From positions 48,739 to 112,738 of the forward strand of contig JABWCQ010000009.1 of the NCBI GenBank assembly GCA_013360195.1: a DNA stretch of 64,000 bases, given 5' to 3'. Origin of the DNA: a bacterium. GTDB lineage: Bacteria; Electryoneota; RPQS01. Positions within the stretch are counted from its first letter, which is position 1; every line of letters starts with the position of its first letter. The position numbers and the translations under genes were made by a program. The notes under the pieces are model-generated. The model had not been told where the DNA came from. It ran no database searches and saw only the letters and a list, made by a program, of their open reading frames with translations. Shown one piece after another: positions 44,554 to 53,517 of the stretch.

Positions 44554-45981
44554 ATGAAGCGAATACGGTTTACTTGGATTGCTTATGCAATCATGATCTG
44601 CTCTTTGACAACGTTTGCACAGCCGGATACGCTGTGGACGAGGACGTATGGGATAAATGCGTACCCGCATGTATTTGAGACAGATGATGGCGGAGTCGCA
44701 TCCATCTTGTCAGAAAATCCGGTTTTTGGCTTGAGAATCTTGAAACTCGCTGCCGATGGTGATAGCTTGTGGAGTACCACTTATTGTGATTCCGGATACT
44801 ACGTTAACGGTGCGGCAAGATTGTTGAACGGGAATTTCGTTGTCTTAACAGACACGATAACAGGTAATGACGGCAGAAGTGATTTACCGGATCGCGTTTT
44901 CATTCTTAACCCTGAAGGCGGAGTTGTGATGTCGCAAGCGGGTGTTGACTCGGTCAACTTTGATGTGGTGTCGGCAACACCGGATGGCGGCGCTGTCGTA
45001 ATCGGTAAAGATGGGCGAGGGAATAACACAGATTTAATGGTACAAAAGGTGAATAGCAATTTTGTGACGGAATGGATAACAACATTCGGTGACAGTGTAT
45101 TTGACGAACAGGTTTCCGAAGCAGATGCAGATGAGCAGGGCCGTGTCTTCTTTGTCGGCAATAGTCAAAACGAGACGGTAGGAATTTATGAGTCATTCGC
45201 AGGATTGATTGGTTCTACCGGTCAACTGCTTTGGTTGAACCGATATGCCAGTCAGCATGGTTTAAGCACTGGCTTTTGGGACTGCAAGGCTGAAGACGGC
45301 GAGTATTGGGCAGCGGGTATTTACGATGAAGGCCCATTCAATGAGTATCCATGGATTGTGAAATACAATCTGAACGGTGACAGCACTTGGAACAGGACAA
45401 TTCATCCGTCTTTGCCGTTAACTATCCTCGTCTTTCGAGATTTCGATATTATCAGTGGAGGTGATGCTATTTTCATCGGCGGGTTGCAAGCGAGCAATTA
45501 TTATTCTCCAGTGCTTTATCGAATGACCGGGCAGGGTGACATCAGTTGGGATTTCGGCCAACAAAGTGCACCAGAGGTAGTTGACGGTACTTGGTCAATT
45601 GTCAGGCTTAGAGATAACGGATATCTTGTCTGTGGGTCATTCATTCCCAATCAGGGTTTGCATTTCACACGCTTCGCTCCTGATATTGTTTCAACATCGC
45701 CGACGGGTGAATTGCCGTCGTCAATTGTGTTGCATGCGAACTATCCTAATCCGTTCAACGCAACGACGGAGATCACATTTGATTTGCCGCGAGCTTTGCA
45801 GACGAGTTTGAAAGTGTATGATGTGTTGGGGAGAGAGGTGGCGGAGCTTGCGGGCGGGATGATGAACGCGGGATCGCACACTATTCTATATGATGCGAGC
45901 GGGCTGTCGTCGGGGGTGTATTTCTACAGATTGGAAGCGGGGGAATTCGGGGAGACGCGGAAAATGGTGTTTCTGAAATAG
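44554..45981 (+). CDS. Secreted propeller-like protein with type IX-like sorting domain
   Basis: 475 residues from the ATG at 44554 (GGAGGGG upstream). Signal peptide MKRIRFTWIAYAIMICSLTTFAQ. The body has repeated 'ADGDSLW', 'DGGAVVIGKD' and 'YNLNGDSTWNR' segments like bacterial propeller proteins. It resembles the gene at 31,276 in style. The sorting domain (YPNPFNATTEITFDLPR, LGREVAELAGGMMNAGSH) is nearly the same as at 43,095. Confidence 0.83.
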   Translation: MKRIRFTWIAYAIMICSLTTFAQPDTLWTRTYGINAYPHVFETDDGGVASILSENPVFGLRILKLAADGDSLWSTTYCDSGYYVNGAARLLNGNFVVLTDTITGNDGRSDLPDRVFILNPEGGVVMSQAGVDSVNFDVVSATPDGGAVVIGKDGRGNNTDLMVQKVNSNFVTEWITTFGDSVFDEQVSEADADEQGRVFFVGNSQNETVGIYESFAGLIGSTGQLLWLNRYASQHGLSTGFWDCKAEDGEYWAAGIYDEGPFNEYPWIVKYNLNGDSTWNRTIHPSLPLTILVFRDFDIISGGDAIFIGGLQASNYYSPVLYRMTGQGDISWDFGQQSAPEVVDGTWSIVRLRDNGYLVCGSFIPNQGLHFTRFAPDIVSTSPTGELPSSIVLHANYPNPFNATTEITFDLPRALQTSLKVYDVLGREVAELAGGMMNAGSHTILYDASGLSSGVYFYRLEAGEFGETRKMVFLK

Positions 45982-46382
45982 GAAATAGGAAGGCGGGGGA
46001 GATGCGGGCACAACATGTTGTGCCCCTTCGGGCAAACCACTCCAGATTCCGGAGCAGACGGCCGGAGGGTGGCGGTCGTTTTTCACGCATAATATACGAC
46101 ATGAACCATGGTTTGTCAAGTATTTGTGGCTGAAAAGCAGAAACAATTTAACCATTTGTTCAAATTTGAATTGACAGGTTTTGGCATTGGACTTACGAAG
46201 GCTTCTCGAAAATTCGAGAGGCATTCTGAGGGTGTTCGTAACTTCAGAAAATTTGACGAAGCGACGATAAATCAATATCTTATTGTCTCGGAATGTAAGA
46301 GAAAAAGGGAACAATCCAGCATTTTCAGGGGTTTAGTAAATACCCGCGAGGGTTACTCGCGGGCGGGAAAGGATTTAGCAAT
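45982..46382. other. Intergenic region, 401 bp
   Basis: No gene is seen. It contains the family 1 palindrome (46006-46025), a short inverted repeat TCTCGAAAATTCGAGA at 46203-46218, and an AT-rich stretch from 46,080 that probably holds the promoter of the LOG-family gene. Confidence 0.5.
46006..46025. repeat. 20-bp palindrome, family 1
   Basis: GGGCACAACATGTTGTGCCC, identical to the copy at 19,984-20,003, 26 kb away. Confidence 0.8.
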
Positions 46383-47228
46383 TTGATCGAAAGCGATAAG
46401 GACTTTCATCCCAAAGCGTACGAGAACGCGCGCTTTCTGCACAGCGCGCACGCACGTTCATTAAGGATATTGGCCGAGTATTTAGAGCCGCAATCGCGGC
46501 TGCGTTTGCAGAAGATTCGCAGTACCATCGTGTTCTTCGGGTCGGCACGCTCGGTGCCGGAAGAAGAGCTTGACATGCAACTTGCGAAGCTGAATGAATC
46601 GTGGGCCAAAGAGCGCAACATCACTCCGGAAAAGATTCACAAGCGCACGGAGTCGTTTCGCAGGCTGACACATTATTATCATGAAGCCGAGCGGCTCGCT
46701 GCGAAACTTGCGGCACACTATCAGCAGATGCCCGATCCGCGTGACCGCCATGTGATTTGCAGCGGCGCAGGGCCGGGCATGATGGAAGCTGCCAACCGCG
46801 GCGCGCAGAAGATCGGCGCGAAGACCGTCGGACTCTCCATCAGTCTGCCGCACGAGCAAGGCGTCAACCGCTATCTCGAACCACCCTACACGTTCGAGTT
46901 TCACTACTTCTTCATGCGCAAGTATTGGTTCGTGTATCTGTCACGCGCGCTGGTGGCGTTTCCCGGCGGCTTCGGAACCTTTGATGAACTGTTCGAATGT
47001 CTGACGCTGGTACAGACGCAGAAGATTCGCCGCAATTTGCCGATTGTATTATTCGGTACAGAATTCTGGAACAACGTCATCAATTTTGAAGCGTTGATAG
47101 AGTGGGGTGTTATTTCTCCGGACGACCTTGACCTGTTTTTGTTAACAGACGACATTGACGAAGCGTATGACTATCTTGTCAATCGCATAGACGTATCTCG
47201 CGCAATTGAAACCACCGAGGAACCATGA
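46383..47228 (+). CDS. LOG-family protein (Rossmann-fold nucleotide-binding)
   Basis: 281 residues, TTG start with AAAGGA upstream. Motifs: FFGSARS at 51-57, GAGPGMMEAANRGA at 128-141 and PGGFGTFDE at 194-202, the last being the signature of LOG/'lysine decarboxylase-like' phosphoribohydrolases. These cleave nucleoside 5'-monophosphates such as AMP or cytokinin precursors. It carries an N-terminal extension of about 45 residues, like the larger bacterial members. It overlaps the next gene by 4 bp. Confidence 0.88.
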   Translation: MIESDKDFHPKAYENARFLHSAHARSLRILAEYLEPQSRLRLQKIRSTIVFFGSARSVPEEELDMQLAKLNESWAKERNITPEKIHKRTESFRRLTHYYHEAERLAAKLAAHYQQMPDPRDRHVICSGAGPGMMEAANRGAQKIGAKTVGLSISLPHEQGVNRYLEPPYTFEFHYFFMRKYWFVYLSRALVAFPGGFGTFDELFECLTLVQTQKIRRNLPIVLFGTEFWNNVINFEALIEWGVISPDDLDLFLLTDDIDEAYDYLVNRIDVSRAIETTEEP

Positions 47229-47767
47229 GTTTGGGAAAACAGCTTTCAACGATGATGATTGCCGCCGTGCTGCTGGGGCTTGGCGCGCGCGTGGCGACGC
47301 ACAGTGACTTGCCGTTTTGGGGACATTGGAAACCGATTAAGTTGATTTCGCCGCCGGAGGGATTTGCGGACGACATGGCGGCCAAGCCGGACAGCGCGTT
47401 TGCCAAGTCCACTTCGGCTTATGAAGTGAATCTGGCCGCGGCGATGGTGCTGCACATGAAGCGCAACAAGAGTAATATTCATTTTGTGGATGCACGCGAG
47501 GACACGCTTTATAAAGCCGGACATATTCCGGGTGCGATCAACATTCCGTTTGAGCATCTTGATCTGCACGGCGATAAATTTCTCGCGCTGCCGAAGGATG
47601 ATTTGATTGTTATTTACTGTGACGGCGGGGACTGCCATCTGTCGCACGATTTGGCCGAGTTCGCGCTGGCAAACGGTTACGGCAGACTGGCGGTATTTAC
47701 CGGCGGTTGGGAAGAGTGGTCGAAGGAGACGGATATGATTGAGACGGGCGCAGACCCGGGAAAATAG
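47225..47767 (+). CDS. Membrane-anchored rhodanese-domain protein
   Basis: 180 residues. An N-terminal hydrophobic segment (residues about 7-21) is followed by a rhodanese domain with FVDAREDTLYKAGHIPGAINIP at 87-108 and the active-site loop YCDGGDCHLSHD at 131-142. Likely periplasmic sulfurtransferase activity; acceptor unknown. It is followed by a strong terminator. Confidence 0.88.
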   Translation: MSLGKQLSTMMIAAVLLGLGARVATHSDLPFWGHWKPIKLISPPEGFADDMAAKPDSAFAKSTSAYEVNLAAAMVLHMKRNKSNIHFVDAREDTLYKAGHIPGAINIPFEHLDLHGDKFLALPKDDLIVIYCDGGDCHLSHDLAEFALANGYGRLAVFTGGWEEWSKETDMIETGADPGK

Positions 47768-47788
47768 CAAATTGAAAATGGAAAATAG

Positions 47789-47814
47789 AAAAGCCCCGAA
47801 TATCGGGGCTTTTT
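47789..47814. terminator. Bidirectional terminator
   Basis: The stem GCCCCGA-ATA-TCGGGGC has A runs before and T runs after (AAAA and TTTTT). It ends the rhodanese transcript and, on the other strand, the remnant at 47817. Confidence 0.8.
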
Positions 47815-47816
47815 GT

Positions 47817-47915
47817 TTATCTCAAGAGCAGAAGTTTTGTTGTTAAAGATCGTGCGGGTGTTTTGAGAGTCGCGAAGTAGATTCCTGACGACCACTCGGA
47901 TGGCTCATTTGTTGG
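47817..47915 (-). pseudogene. Remnant of a C-terminal sorting domain
   Basis: The minus-strand frame reads EWSSGIYFATLKTPARSL then TTKLLLLR and a stop. This is the last 30 residues of a type IX-like sorting domain, with an in-frame stop just upstream (47916-47918). It lacks the YPNPFN and LGREV parts. It is most simply the original C-terminus of the truncated secreted gene at 48,654, cut off by the gene at 47,968. Confidence 0.7.
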
Positions 47916-47967
47916 CTATGACGACGTACTTCCATTTCTCCGACGTCTACGAGTTCGAGTCGTAGCT

Positions 47968-48657
47968 CTAAGCTTGAGTGATATAGGCAAGGAACTCAGC
48001 GCCAAATCCAGAAATCCTGCTTGCTAACATACCGTCTTCTGTCATTGTACCATGTAGAAAGCCTCCTTGTGAGAGCAACCCTTCCGCTTGAAGATCATGA
48101 ACTATCCGATCATAGATGTCACGTTTGCCTTTCATTTCCGGTAGGCATAATTCAAGTACCGTTGAAACCCCTCCCATGGACCAATTCGGCTTTGCAATTT
48201 TATTCACTTCAATCCATGACCTGGGATCACGCAGGAATTTGAGAATCTTCAAGTGCGTTGGTGTTAAGTCGTCAATCAATCGTAGAAACACCATCTTCGT
48301 GTCAAAGTCAAGGGCTGAAGGCAGGGCAGAATTGAAAACAGCGTTTCGTAAAGCGGCGAGTTTCTCGACCTGATGGTTTCGCAAAGCAATTTGTGAAGCC
48401 AGCATTACCGCAGAAATGAAGTCTTCGTTGTTGCTAAGCATATCTGGGGTAAACTCATCAATCCGCGCTTCCAATTCTTTGACTACCCCAGCAAGCTCAT
48501 TGAGCCACGCAGCTTTCCGCTTTTCGAGAGGGGCTGTGAAGATGCTCTCAAAGAGAACTTGAACTGGTCCGCCAACTATCGGGATAGCTGATAACGCCGC
48601 TTTTGTGACAGTGTGTACAGCATCGCCAGCACTTTCTTCGTCAGGTTGTTTGTTCAT
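47968..48657 (-). CDS. Unknown 229-residue protein, inserted gene
   Basis: No named family recognised. The N-terminal region has a hydrophobic, Gly/Pro-containing helix (ALSAIPIVGGPVQVLFESIF) followed by PLEKRKAAWLNELAGVVKELE. The rest is mainly helical and ends with a possible winged-helix-like stretch (GLLSQGGFLHGTM). It starts within the stop codon of the truncated secreted gene (ATGA overlap). It is more AT-rich than its surroundings. Similar proteins with a 'PIVGGP' helix are common in accessory regions, so a mobile or defence role is possible. Confidence 0.65.
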   Translation of the reverse strand: MNKQPDEESAGDAVHTVTKAALSAIPIVGGPVQVLFESIFTAPLEKRKAAWLNELAGVVKELEARIDEFTPDMLSNNEDFISAVMLASQIALRNHQVEKLAALRNAVFNSALPSALDFDTKMVFLRLIDDLTPTHLKILKFLRDPRSWIEVNKIAKPNWSMGGVSTVLELCLPEMKGKRDIYDRIVHDLQAEGLLSQGGFLHGTMTEDGMLASRISGFGAEFLAYITQA

Positions 48658-48803
48658 AGGATTTGATCTGTGCGGGTTTCTATGTTCGCCTCGGGCCAGA
48701 CTTCGGGGACGATGACATTCTCATAATGCCCAACACGGCTGCGCCATTTTGTGCTGTCGCTGCCTAAGAAGTAGTTGCTGTAGTGGGGGAGTTTTTTTTG
48801 ACC

Positions 48804-48848
48804 GACCCCCATCCCCGGCCCTTCCCCCGTGAACGGAGGAAGGGAGCC
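48804..48848. repeat. Palindromic repeat in frame (family 6)
   Basis: The repeat contains CCCCCGTGAACGGAGG and encodes SGSLPPFTGEGPGMGV in the truncated secreted gene. Confidence 0.65.
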
Positions 48849-48905
48849 AGAGCGAGCAGAGGGGATGACATAGTGAATCTGCACCACATGGCCGCGGACC
48901 TGCGG

Positions 48906-48988
48906 ATTCCGGCGGGGAACCGCTGCGCTAAATCCCCGCTCGGCGAAAGGGTCGAAGTTGCCCTGCGCGGGCGGATTGCCATCCGCCC
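48906..48988. repeat. Adjacent in-frame repeats, families 3 and 2
   Basis: 48906-48948 (family 3) encodes PFAERGFSAAVPRRNP. 48969-48988 is GGGCGGATTGCCATCCGCCC (family 2), encoding part of YVGADGNPPAQ. Both match copies elsewhere in the window. Confidence 0.7.
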
Positions 48989-49107
48989 CTACATAGGAAC
49001 GGAGGTCTATGGTCATCCCTTGTGGAGTGACATAGTAGATTGTGGAGCCGACCTCGCATTTGAATTGAAAGTCGCCTTGCCATTGGCCCTCGTTGGCGAT
49101 CCAGAAC

Positions 49108-49140
49108 ACCCCCCCTTGCCCCCCCGCGAGCAGGGGGGAA
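49108..49140. repeat. G/C-tract repeat in frame (family 6)
   Basis: Encodes SPLLAGGQGGV at the signal-peptide end of the truncated secreted gene. Confidence 0.55.
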
Positions 49141-49382
49141 TGCAGAAGGAATATCAAAAGAGAAATAAAACGACGGAGTTTCATGGGTGAACCGGAAGCG
49201 GATTTGGGGCGTTCTTACAAGGTAGTTTGGTTGGGGGCGAATGTCAAGGCGGGAGTTTGGCGGAGGGGGAAATGGTGGAGAGGAATTGGGGTAAAAAATG
49301 CGCCTAAAATTGCTCGTAAATCCTTGAAAATAGACGGACTTTCGCTTGACTTTGTGAAAAAATAACATTATCATAAAAGGTT

Positions 49383-49862
49383 ATGAACAGAAGCCTTCGC
49401 GAGCAGATACTTACCGGCCTCGATTGGACATTTCGCCTGCTTCTGGCGGGGCTATTCCTTTATGCGGCATGGCCGAAACTGCTCGATCCGGCGGACTTCG
49501 CACGGTCGATTACAAACTACAAGGTCAGCCTGCCCGTCATCGGACAGAATTATGTCTATCTGACGGCGATGCTCCTGCCCGCACTTGAAGCCGTGGCGGC
49601 AATCTGCCTGTTTCTGCCGAAACTGAAGCGCGGTGCCGCACTGGTCTTTGTGTTTTTGCTGACCTTGTTCACGGTGCTAATCTTTCAAGCCGTCATGCGC
49701 GGATTGAACATTGATTGCGGTTGCTTCGGAAACTCCGCGACTGCAGCGGCATTAGCAACGAAAGTCGGATGGAGCAAGATTTTCGAGAATCTCGGGTGGC
49801 TGGCGATGGCGATTTTCATTTACATGCGCGCCTGTCCGCCTAAACCACGATACAGACTCTAA
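49383..49862 (+). CDS. MauE/DoxX-like redox membrane protein
   Basis: 159 residues with four hydrophobic segments: LLLAGLFLYAAWPKLLDPADFARSI at the start, then LPALEAVAAICLF, and a GLNIDCGCFGNS motif with a CxC pair facing the periplasm or membrane surface. This fits MauE/DoxX-type proteins that help form disulfides or mature periplasmic enzymes. No methylamine dehydrogenase genes are nearby, so the partner is unknown. Confidence 0.8.
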   Translation: MNRSLREQILTGLDWTFRLLLAGLFLYAAWPKLLDPADFARSITNYKVSLPVIGQNYVYLTAMLLPALEAVAAICLFLPKLKRGAALVFVFLLTLFTVLIFQAVMRGLNIDCGCFGNSATAAALATKVGWSKIFENLGWLAMAIFIYMRACPPKPRYRL

Positions 49863-49884
49863 TACAAGTAGGTCTGCAATTCCA

Positions 49885-51225
49885 ATGCTTACACGGCTGA
49901 GTCTAAAGAACTTCAAGTCCTGGCGCGAGACTGGTGATATCAACTTGTCTCGCGTAACGGGCTTTTTTGGTACGAATAGCTCCGGCAAAACGAGCTTGTT
50001 GCAATCCCTGTTGTTGCTCAAGCAAACCAAAGAGGGGACAGATCGGCGCGCACCATTGCGTACGGGTGACGATACGTCTTATGTTGATTTAGGCGTGTTC
50101 TCAGACATGTTATTTGGTCACGCTAACAATCAAGGGCTTGAGCTGGATCTCAGTTGGCAAGTCGGCAAAAGCAAGTATGCGTTTGGATTTGGTGAGAAGC
50201 CAGCTTTTCCGATTAACTTGTCTTTTGCAACTCATGTCAAGGAGATAGATGGGGTTCCTACAACATCAAATTTTCTTTACAAGCTGGGTGAAAAATCAAT
50301 AGGAATGACGCGCCTTGAGAATGGCAAGGAAGGCCATTATGACATTATTGCTTCTGGATACGAAAAGGTGCGCGCAGTAGGCAGGAAATGGCCGGTACCA
50401 AATCCAATTAAGTGTTATGGCTTTCCAGATGAAGTACGCACCTATTTTCAGCGCATGGATTTCGTTCAAGACTACGCCTATGAGCTCGAGCAACAACTCT
50501 CTCGTCTTTACTACCTGGGGCCACTAAGAGAATATCCGAAACGAAACTATGTTTGGGGGGGAGATATTCCCGAAGACGTTGGAAGAAGAGGAGAAAATTC
50601 AATTGCGGCGATTCTCGCGTCCCGAAAGTGGGAGGATTATATAAGGCGCGGAAAAGGTACAAAAGCGATGTCACTTGAAGAGCGAATTGCAACATGGCTG
50701 CAAGAGCTTGGAATGATCCACTCTTTTAGACTCCACCAACTTTCCGACGACAAGAAACAGTATCAAGTTCGCGTGAAGCGAGCCGCAAATTCTCACGAAG
50801 TGCTTATTACCGACGTTGGGTTTGGTGTGTCGCAAATTCTTCCTGTGCTAACGCTATGTTATTACGTTCCGAGCGAAAGTACGATCTTACTTGAGCAACC
50901 GGAAATACATCTACATCCCGCAGTACAGCAGGGGTTGGCCGATGTGCTAATAGACGCTGCACAGACACGGAAGATTCAAATCATAGTTGAGAGTCATTCC
51001 GAGCATTTTTTACGGCGCCTTCAAAGAAGAGTTGCAGAAAAAATGATTCCTCAGAAAGATGTACGATTGTACTTTTGCCAACATGCTGAAAGCGAGTCTA
51101 AGATAGAAGCGTTAGATATTGACTTGCTCGGGAATATCACAAATTGGCCGAGAGGGTTCTTTGGTGATTCTGCGGGGGATATTATTGCTATGACAGAAGC
51201 ACAAATCAAGGCTCAGCGCACTTGA
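49885..51225 (+). CDS. AAA ATPase (DUF3696/OLD-like), component A of a two-gene module
   Basis: 446 residues. LTRLSLKNFKSWRETGDINL and Walker A GTNSSGKT at 29-36 are typical of SMC/OLD-like AAA proteins. DVGFGVSQILPVL is the signature-like segment, STILLEQPEIHLHP carries Walker B, and SHSEHFLRRLQRRVAE follows. There is no TOPRIM nuclease domain. DUF3696-type ATPases commonly pair with a separate effector; here a PIN-like protein overlaps it by 4 bp (TTGA). A role in phage defence is inferred. Confidence 0.8.
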   Translation: MLTRLSLKNFKSWRETGDINLSRVTGFFGTNSSGKTSLLQSLLLLKQTKEGTDRRAPLRTGDDTSYVDLGVFSDMLFGHANNQGLELDLSWQVGKSKYAFGFGEKPAFPINLSFATHVKEIDGVPTTSNFLYKLGEKSIGMTRLENGKEGHYDIIASGYEKVRAVGRKWPVPNPIKCYGFPDEVRTYFQRMDFVQDYAYELEQQLSRLYYLGPLREYPKRNYVWGGDIPEDVGRRGENSIAAILASRKWEDYIRRGKGTKAMSLEERIATWLQELGMIHSFRLHQLSDDKKQYQVRVKRAANSHEVLITDVGFGVSQILPVLTLCYYVPSESTILLEQPEIHLHPAVQQGLADVLIDAAQTRKIQIIVESHSEHFLRRLQRRVAEKMIPQKDVRLYFCQHAESESKIEALDIDLLGNITNWPRGFFGDSAGDIIAMTEAQIKAQRT

Positions 51226-51749
51226 CGGATCGGATAATCGACACGAACGTCCCGCTCGTCGCGAGCGGAGAAACGCCAGAAGCCATGGGAAGCTGCATTT
51301 TGGCATGCATTACCACTTTGAAAGATTTGTTTGACGACAAGACCCGTATTGTAATTGATGATAAGTGGTTCATAATAGGCGAGTACAAGAACAAGCTTAA
51401 TCAATCCGGTCAGCCACGAATCGGAGACGAGTTTCTGAAATGGGTCCTTACAAACTCGTGGAACACGAGCCGATGTCAACAAACGCCGGTTCAGATTGAT
51501 GCGAGCGGAGAACTTGAAGGATTTCCTACGGACGACGAACTTTCACAATTTGATCGTTCAGACAGAAAATTTGTGGTGACTGCGCTTGCGTATGCGAATC
51601 ATCTTGGCCAACCTGTTCCAATTCTGAATGCAGTTGATTCTGATTGGTGGATTCACAAGAAACCTCTGCAACGCGTTGGCATCAGCATAGAGTTTCTTTG
51701 CTCAGACCAAGCGGCGAGATGGAGAATCGAGCATGGTGAAACGGCGTAG
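51222..51749 (+). CDS. PIN-like nuclease, component B of the AAA module
   Basis: 175 residues from a TTG overlapping the ATPase stop. PIN-like acidic residues: IIDTNVPLVA at 5-14 (first Asp), FDRSDRKFVVTALA in the middle, and NAVDSDWW near the end, the usual order for PIN domains. PIN proteins cut RNA or DNA with Mg2+. Paired with an AAA ATPase, it is the likely effector. The following surface-protein gene starts inside its last codons (17-bp overlap). Confidence 0.7.
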   Translation: MTDRIIDTNVPLVASGETPEAMGSCILACITTLKDLFDDKTRIVIDDKWFIIGEYKNKLNQSGQPRIGDEFLKWVLTNSWNTSRCQQTPVQIDASGELEGFPTDDELSQFDRSDRKFVVTALAYANHLGQPVPILNAVDSDWWIHKKPLQRVGISIEFLCSDQAARWRIEHGETA

Positions 51750-53517
51750 CATTGCTCTTGTATTAGGAGTGCTTGTTAGCAGCCTATTGATTGCTGCTCC
51801 TCGCATGCTGCCGACCAAGCCGGACGTTATGCCCGAGTTTCATGTGCCGCGCGAAAACTCGCGCGCGCTGGACGAGAACTGGGTGTATGTGCAGACTCTG
51901 TATGACGCGTCACAGTTTGCGCCGGATTATTGGGGGGCTGTGCCGGTCGGATTTGCAAAAGCGAATCAGACGCGCGCATTTCTCGCTACCCTCCATACGA
52001 TATTCCGCACACTTGACGGCGGCCGCACTTGGACCAACCTGGATCCGCAGCCTGCTCCGACCCCTTCGCCCGTTTTTCAATCGCTCCGTCATCCCAGATT
52101 TATTTCCGATATTACATGGCGGCCCGTGCGCAGGACGGAGCTGAACGCGGACAGCATTTACATTGCCGTTTATGACGTTGCAGGTAACGGCGGCATTCTG
52201 CGGTTGATTCGCGGATTCGGTTCGCAACATGTTTTGTGGCCGGCAGACTCTCTCAACCACACCCTGGAAAGCGATCGGTGGCTGACCGGTATCGCCGCTC
52301 CGGATTCTAATATAGCTGTAGCCTTGGCCGGCCTCGACGCGCGAATATACCGCAACGATTCGATGCTCACATCTGTGAATTGGGACACACTGCCGGAAAG
52401 ATTCACGGGCACGTGGGTGAGCGAAGTGACGACGATGAATAACTTCATCTATGCGGTCGGTTCGAATCAATGGCTGTCACTGGACCGCGGATTTTCGTGG
52501 CAGCAGCTTCCGGCGGCGGATCCGCTGGGTGACCGTGATATTGATTTTGCGCCGAACAGCGGACATGCCATCGTGTGCGGCGGCAGTGAAGATCCGTCTT
52601 CGGGCTGGGTGCGCTACACCAATGACTTCGGCCAGACATGGTCGCCGCGCACATTGCAAACAAATATTCCGCTAAACACGGTGCTGCTGCTGAACGACAC
52701 GCTGGGCTATTGCGCAGGCGGCAGCGCGGAAGACGCGATTGGCCGGGTGTGGAGAACGACGGACGGGGGCGCGACGTGGGAGCTTGAACTGGAAGTAGAG
52801 GCCGAAATCACCGAGCTCGGGTATGCGCGCGAGAGCGGAGGATACATCAATGTAATTGCCGCAGGATATTTCGCGGATTTTCGCTGCGGAGTGTGGCGCT
52901 CTCACCTGCAATTCCCCGATACCACCGGTCCGGCGATTGTACTTTCAAACGACACGCTGACTTTTTACGCTGCGGCAGGAGAGACGATGGTACAGGAGGT
53001 CGCATTGAAGAACGTCGGCGACGCCAATGTGTCTATCTTTGACATGGTCGAGGCGGGACCGTTTACGACGTCGTGCTGCGCGCAGGATATCTTATTACTC
53101 CCCGGAGATTCCACGATTATCACCGTGACGTTTGTCCCCGGCATTGAAGGCGAGTACGCGAACAGCCTGCGAATCCTGACGGAATACAACGAGTACGTCG
53201 CGCTGGAAGTAATCGGGACGACGTTCTCGAGCGCAGAGCCGCGAGCGACTTTGCCGCAGGAGCTTTCACTTTCGGTTTATCCCAATCCCGGAAATGCGGA
53301 ATTCCGGTTGAGCTACTCGCTGACAAAAAACAGCGCTGTTTCGCTGACGCTTTTTGATATAACAGGCCGCGAGGTGGCAACGCTTGTGGATGGTGTTCGC
53401 AATGCGGGTGAGCATGTTGTCCATTGGAGTGCAAACGCACAACCAAGCGGAGTTTATTTCGCCGTGCTGAATGCGGGGGAATCGCGACGAGTCTCGAAGC
53501 TTGTGCTCTTGAAATGA
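51733..53517 (+). CDS. Secreted BNR/sortilin-like propeller protein with sorting domain
   Basis: 594 residues from the ATG at 51733 (or GTG at 51736), with a signal-anchor-like N-terminus (IALVLGVLVSSLLIAA). The body has Asp-box-like repeats (FRTLDGGRTWTNL, LSLDRGFSWQQL, WRTTDGGATWELE). A choice-of-anchor D domain (VALKNVGDANVSIFDMV) and a short sorting domain (YPNPGNAEFRLSYSL, ITGREVATLVDG, PSGVYFAVLNAGE) follow. Probable surface protein; ligand unknown. Confidence 0.83.
   Translation: MVKRRSIALVLGVLVSSLLIAAPRMLPTKPDVMPEFHVPRENSRALDENWVYVQTLYDASQFAPDYWGAVPVGFAKANQTRAFLATLHTIFRTLDGGRTWTNLDPQPAPTPSPVFQSLRHPRFISDITWRPVRRTELNADSIYIAVYDVAGNGGILRLIRGFGSQHVLWPADSLNHTLESDRWLTGIAAPDSNIAVALAGLDARIYRNDSMLTSVNWDTLPERFTGTWVSEVTTMNNFIYAVGSNQWLSLDRGFSWQQLPAADPLGDRDIDFAPNSGHAIVCGGSEDPSSGWVRYTNDFGQTWSPRTLQTNIPLNTVLLLNDTLGYCAGGSAEDAIGRVWRTTDGGATWELELEVEAEITELGYARESGGYINVIAAGYFADFRCGVWRSHLQFPDTTGPAIVLSNDTLTFYAAAGETMVQEVALKNVGDANVSIFDMVEAGPFTTSCCAQDILLLPGDSTIITVTFVPGIEGEYANSLRILTEYNEYVALEVIGTTFSSAEPRATLPQELSLSVYPNPGNAEFRLSYSLTKNSAVSLTLFDITGREVATLVDGVRNAGEHVVHWSANAQPSGVYFAVLNAGESRRVSKLVLLK

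Larger units (their letters stand above)
48654..49184 (-). pseudogene. Truncated secreted protein, N-terminal part only
   Basis: 176 residues: signal peptide, then the N-terminal domain of the 'SBBP/DUF7948-like' surface proteins (WIANEGQWQGDFQFKCEV, IYYVTPQGMTIDLR, YSNYFLGSDSTKWRSRVGHY, VIVPEVWPEANIETR). Normal relatives continue for hundreds of residues to a sorting domain. This one stops at the start codon of the inserted gene, and a sorting-domain remnant lies on its far side. Four different palindromic repeat families are read in frame inside it. Confidence 0.75.
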
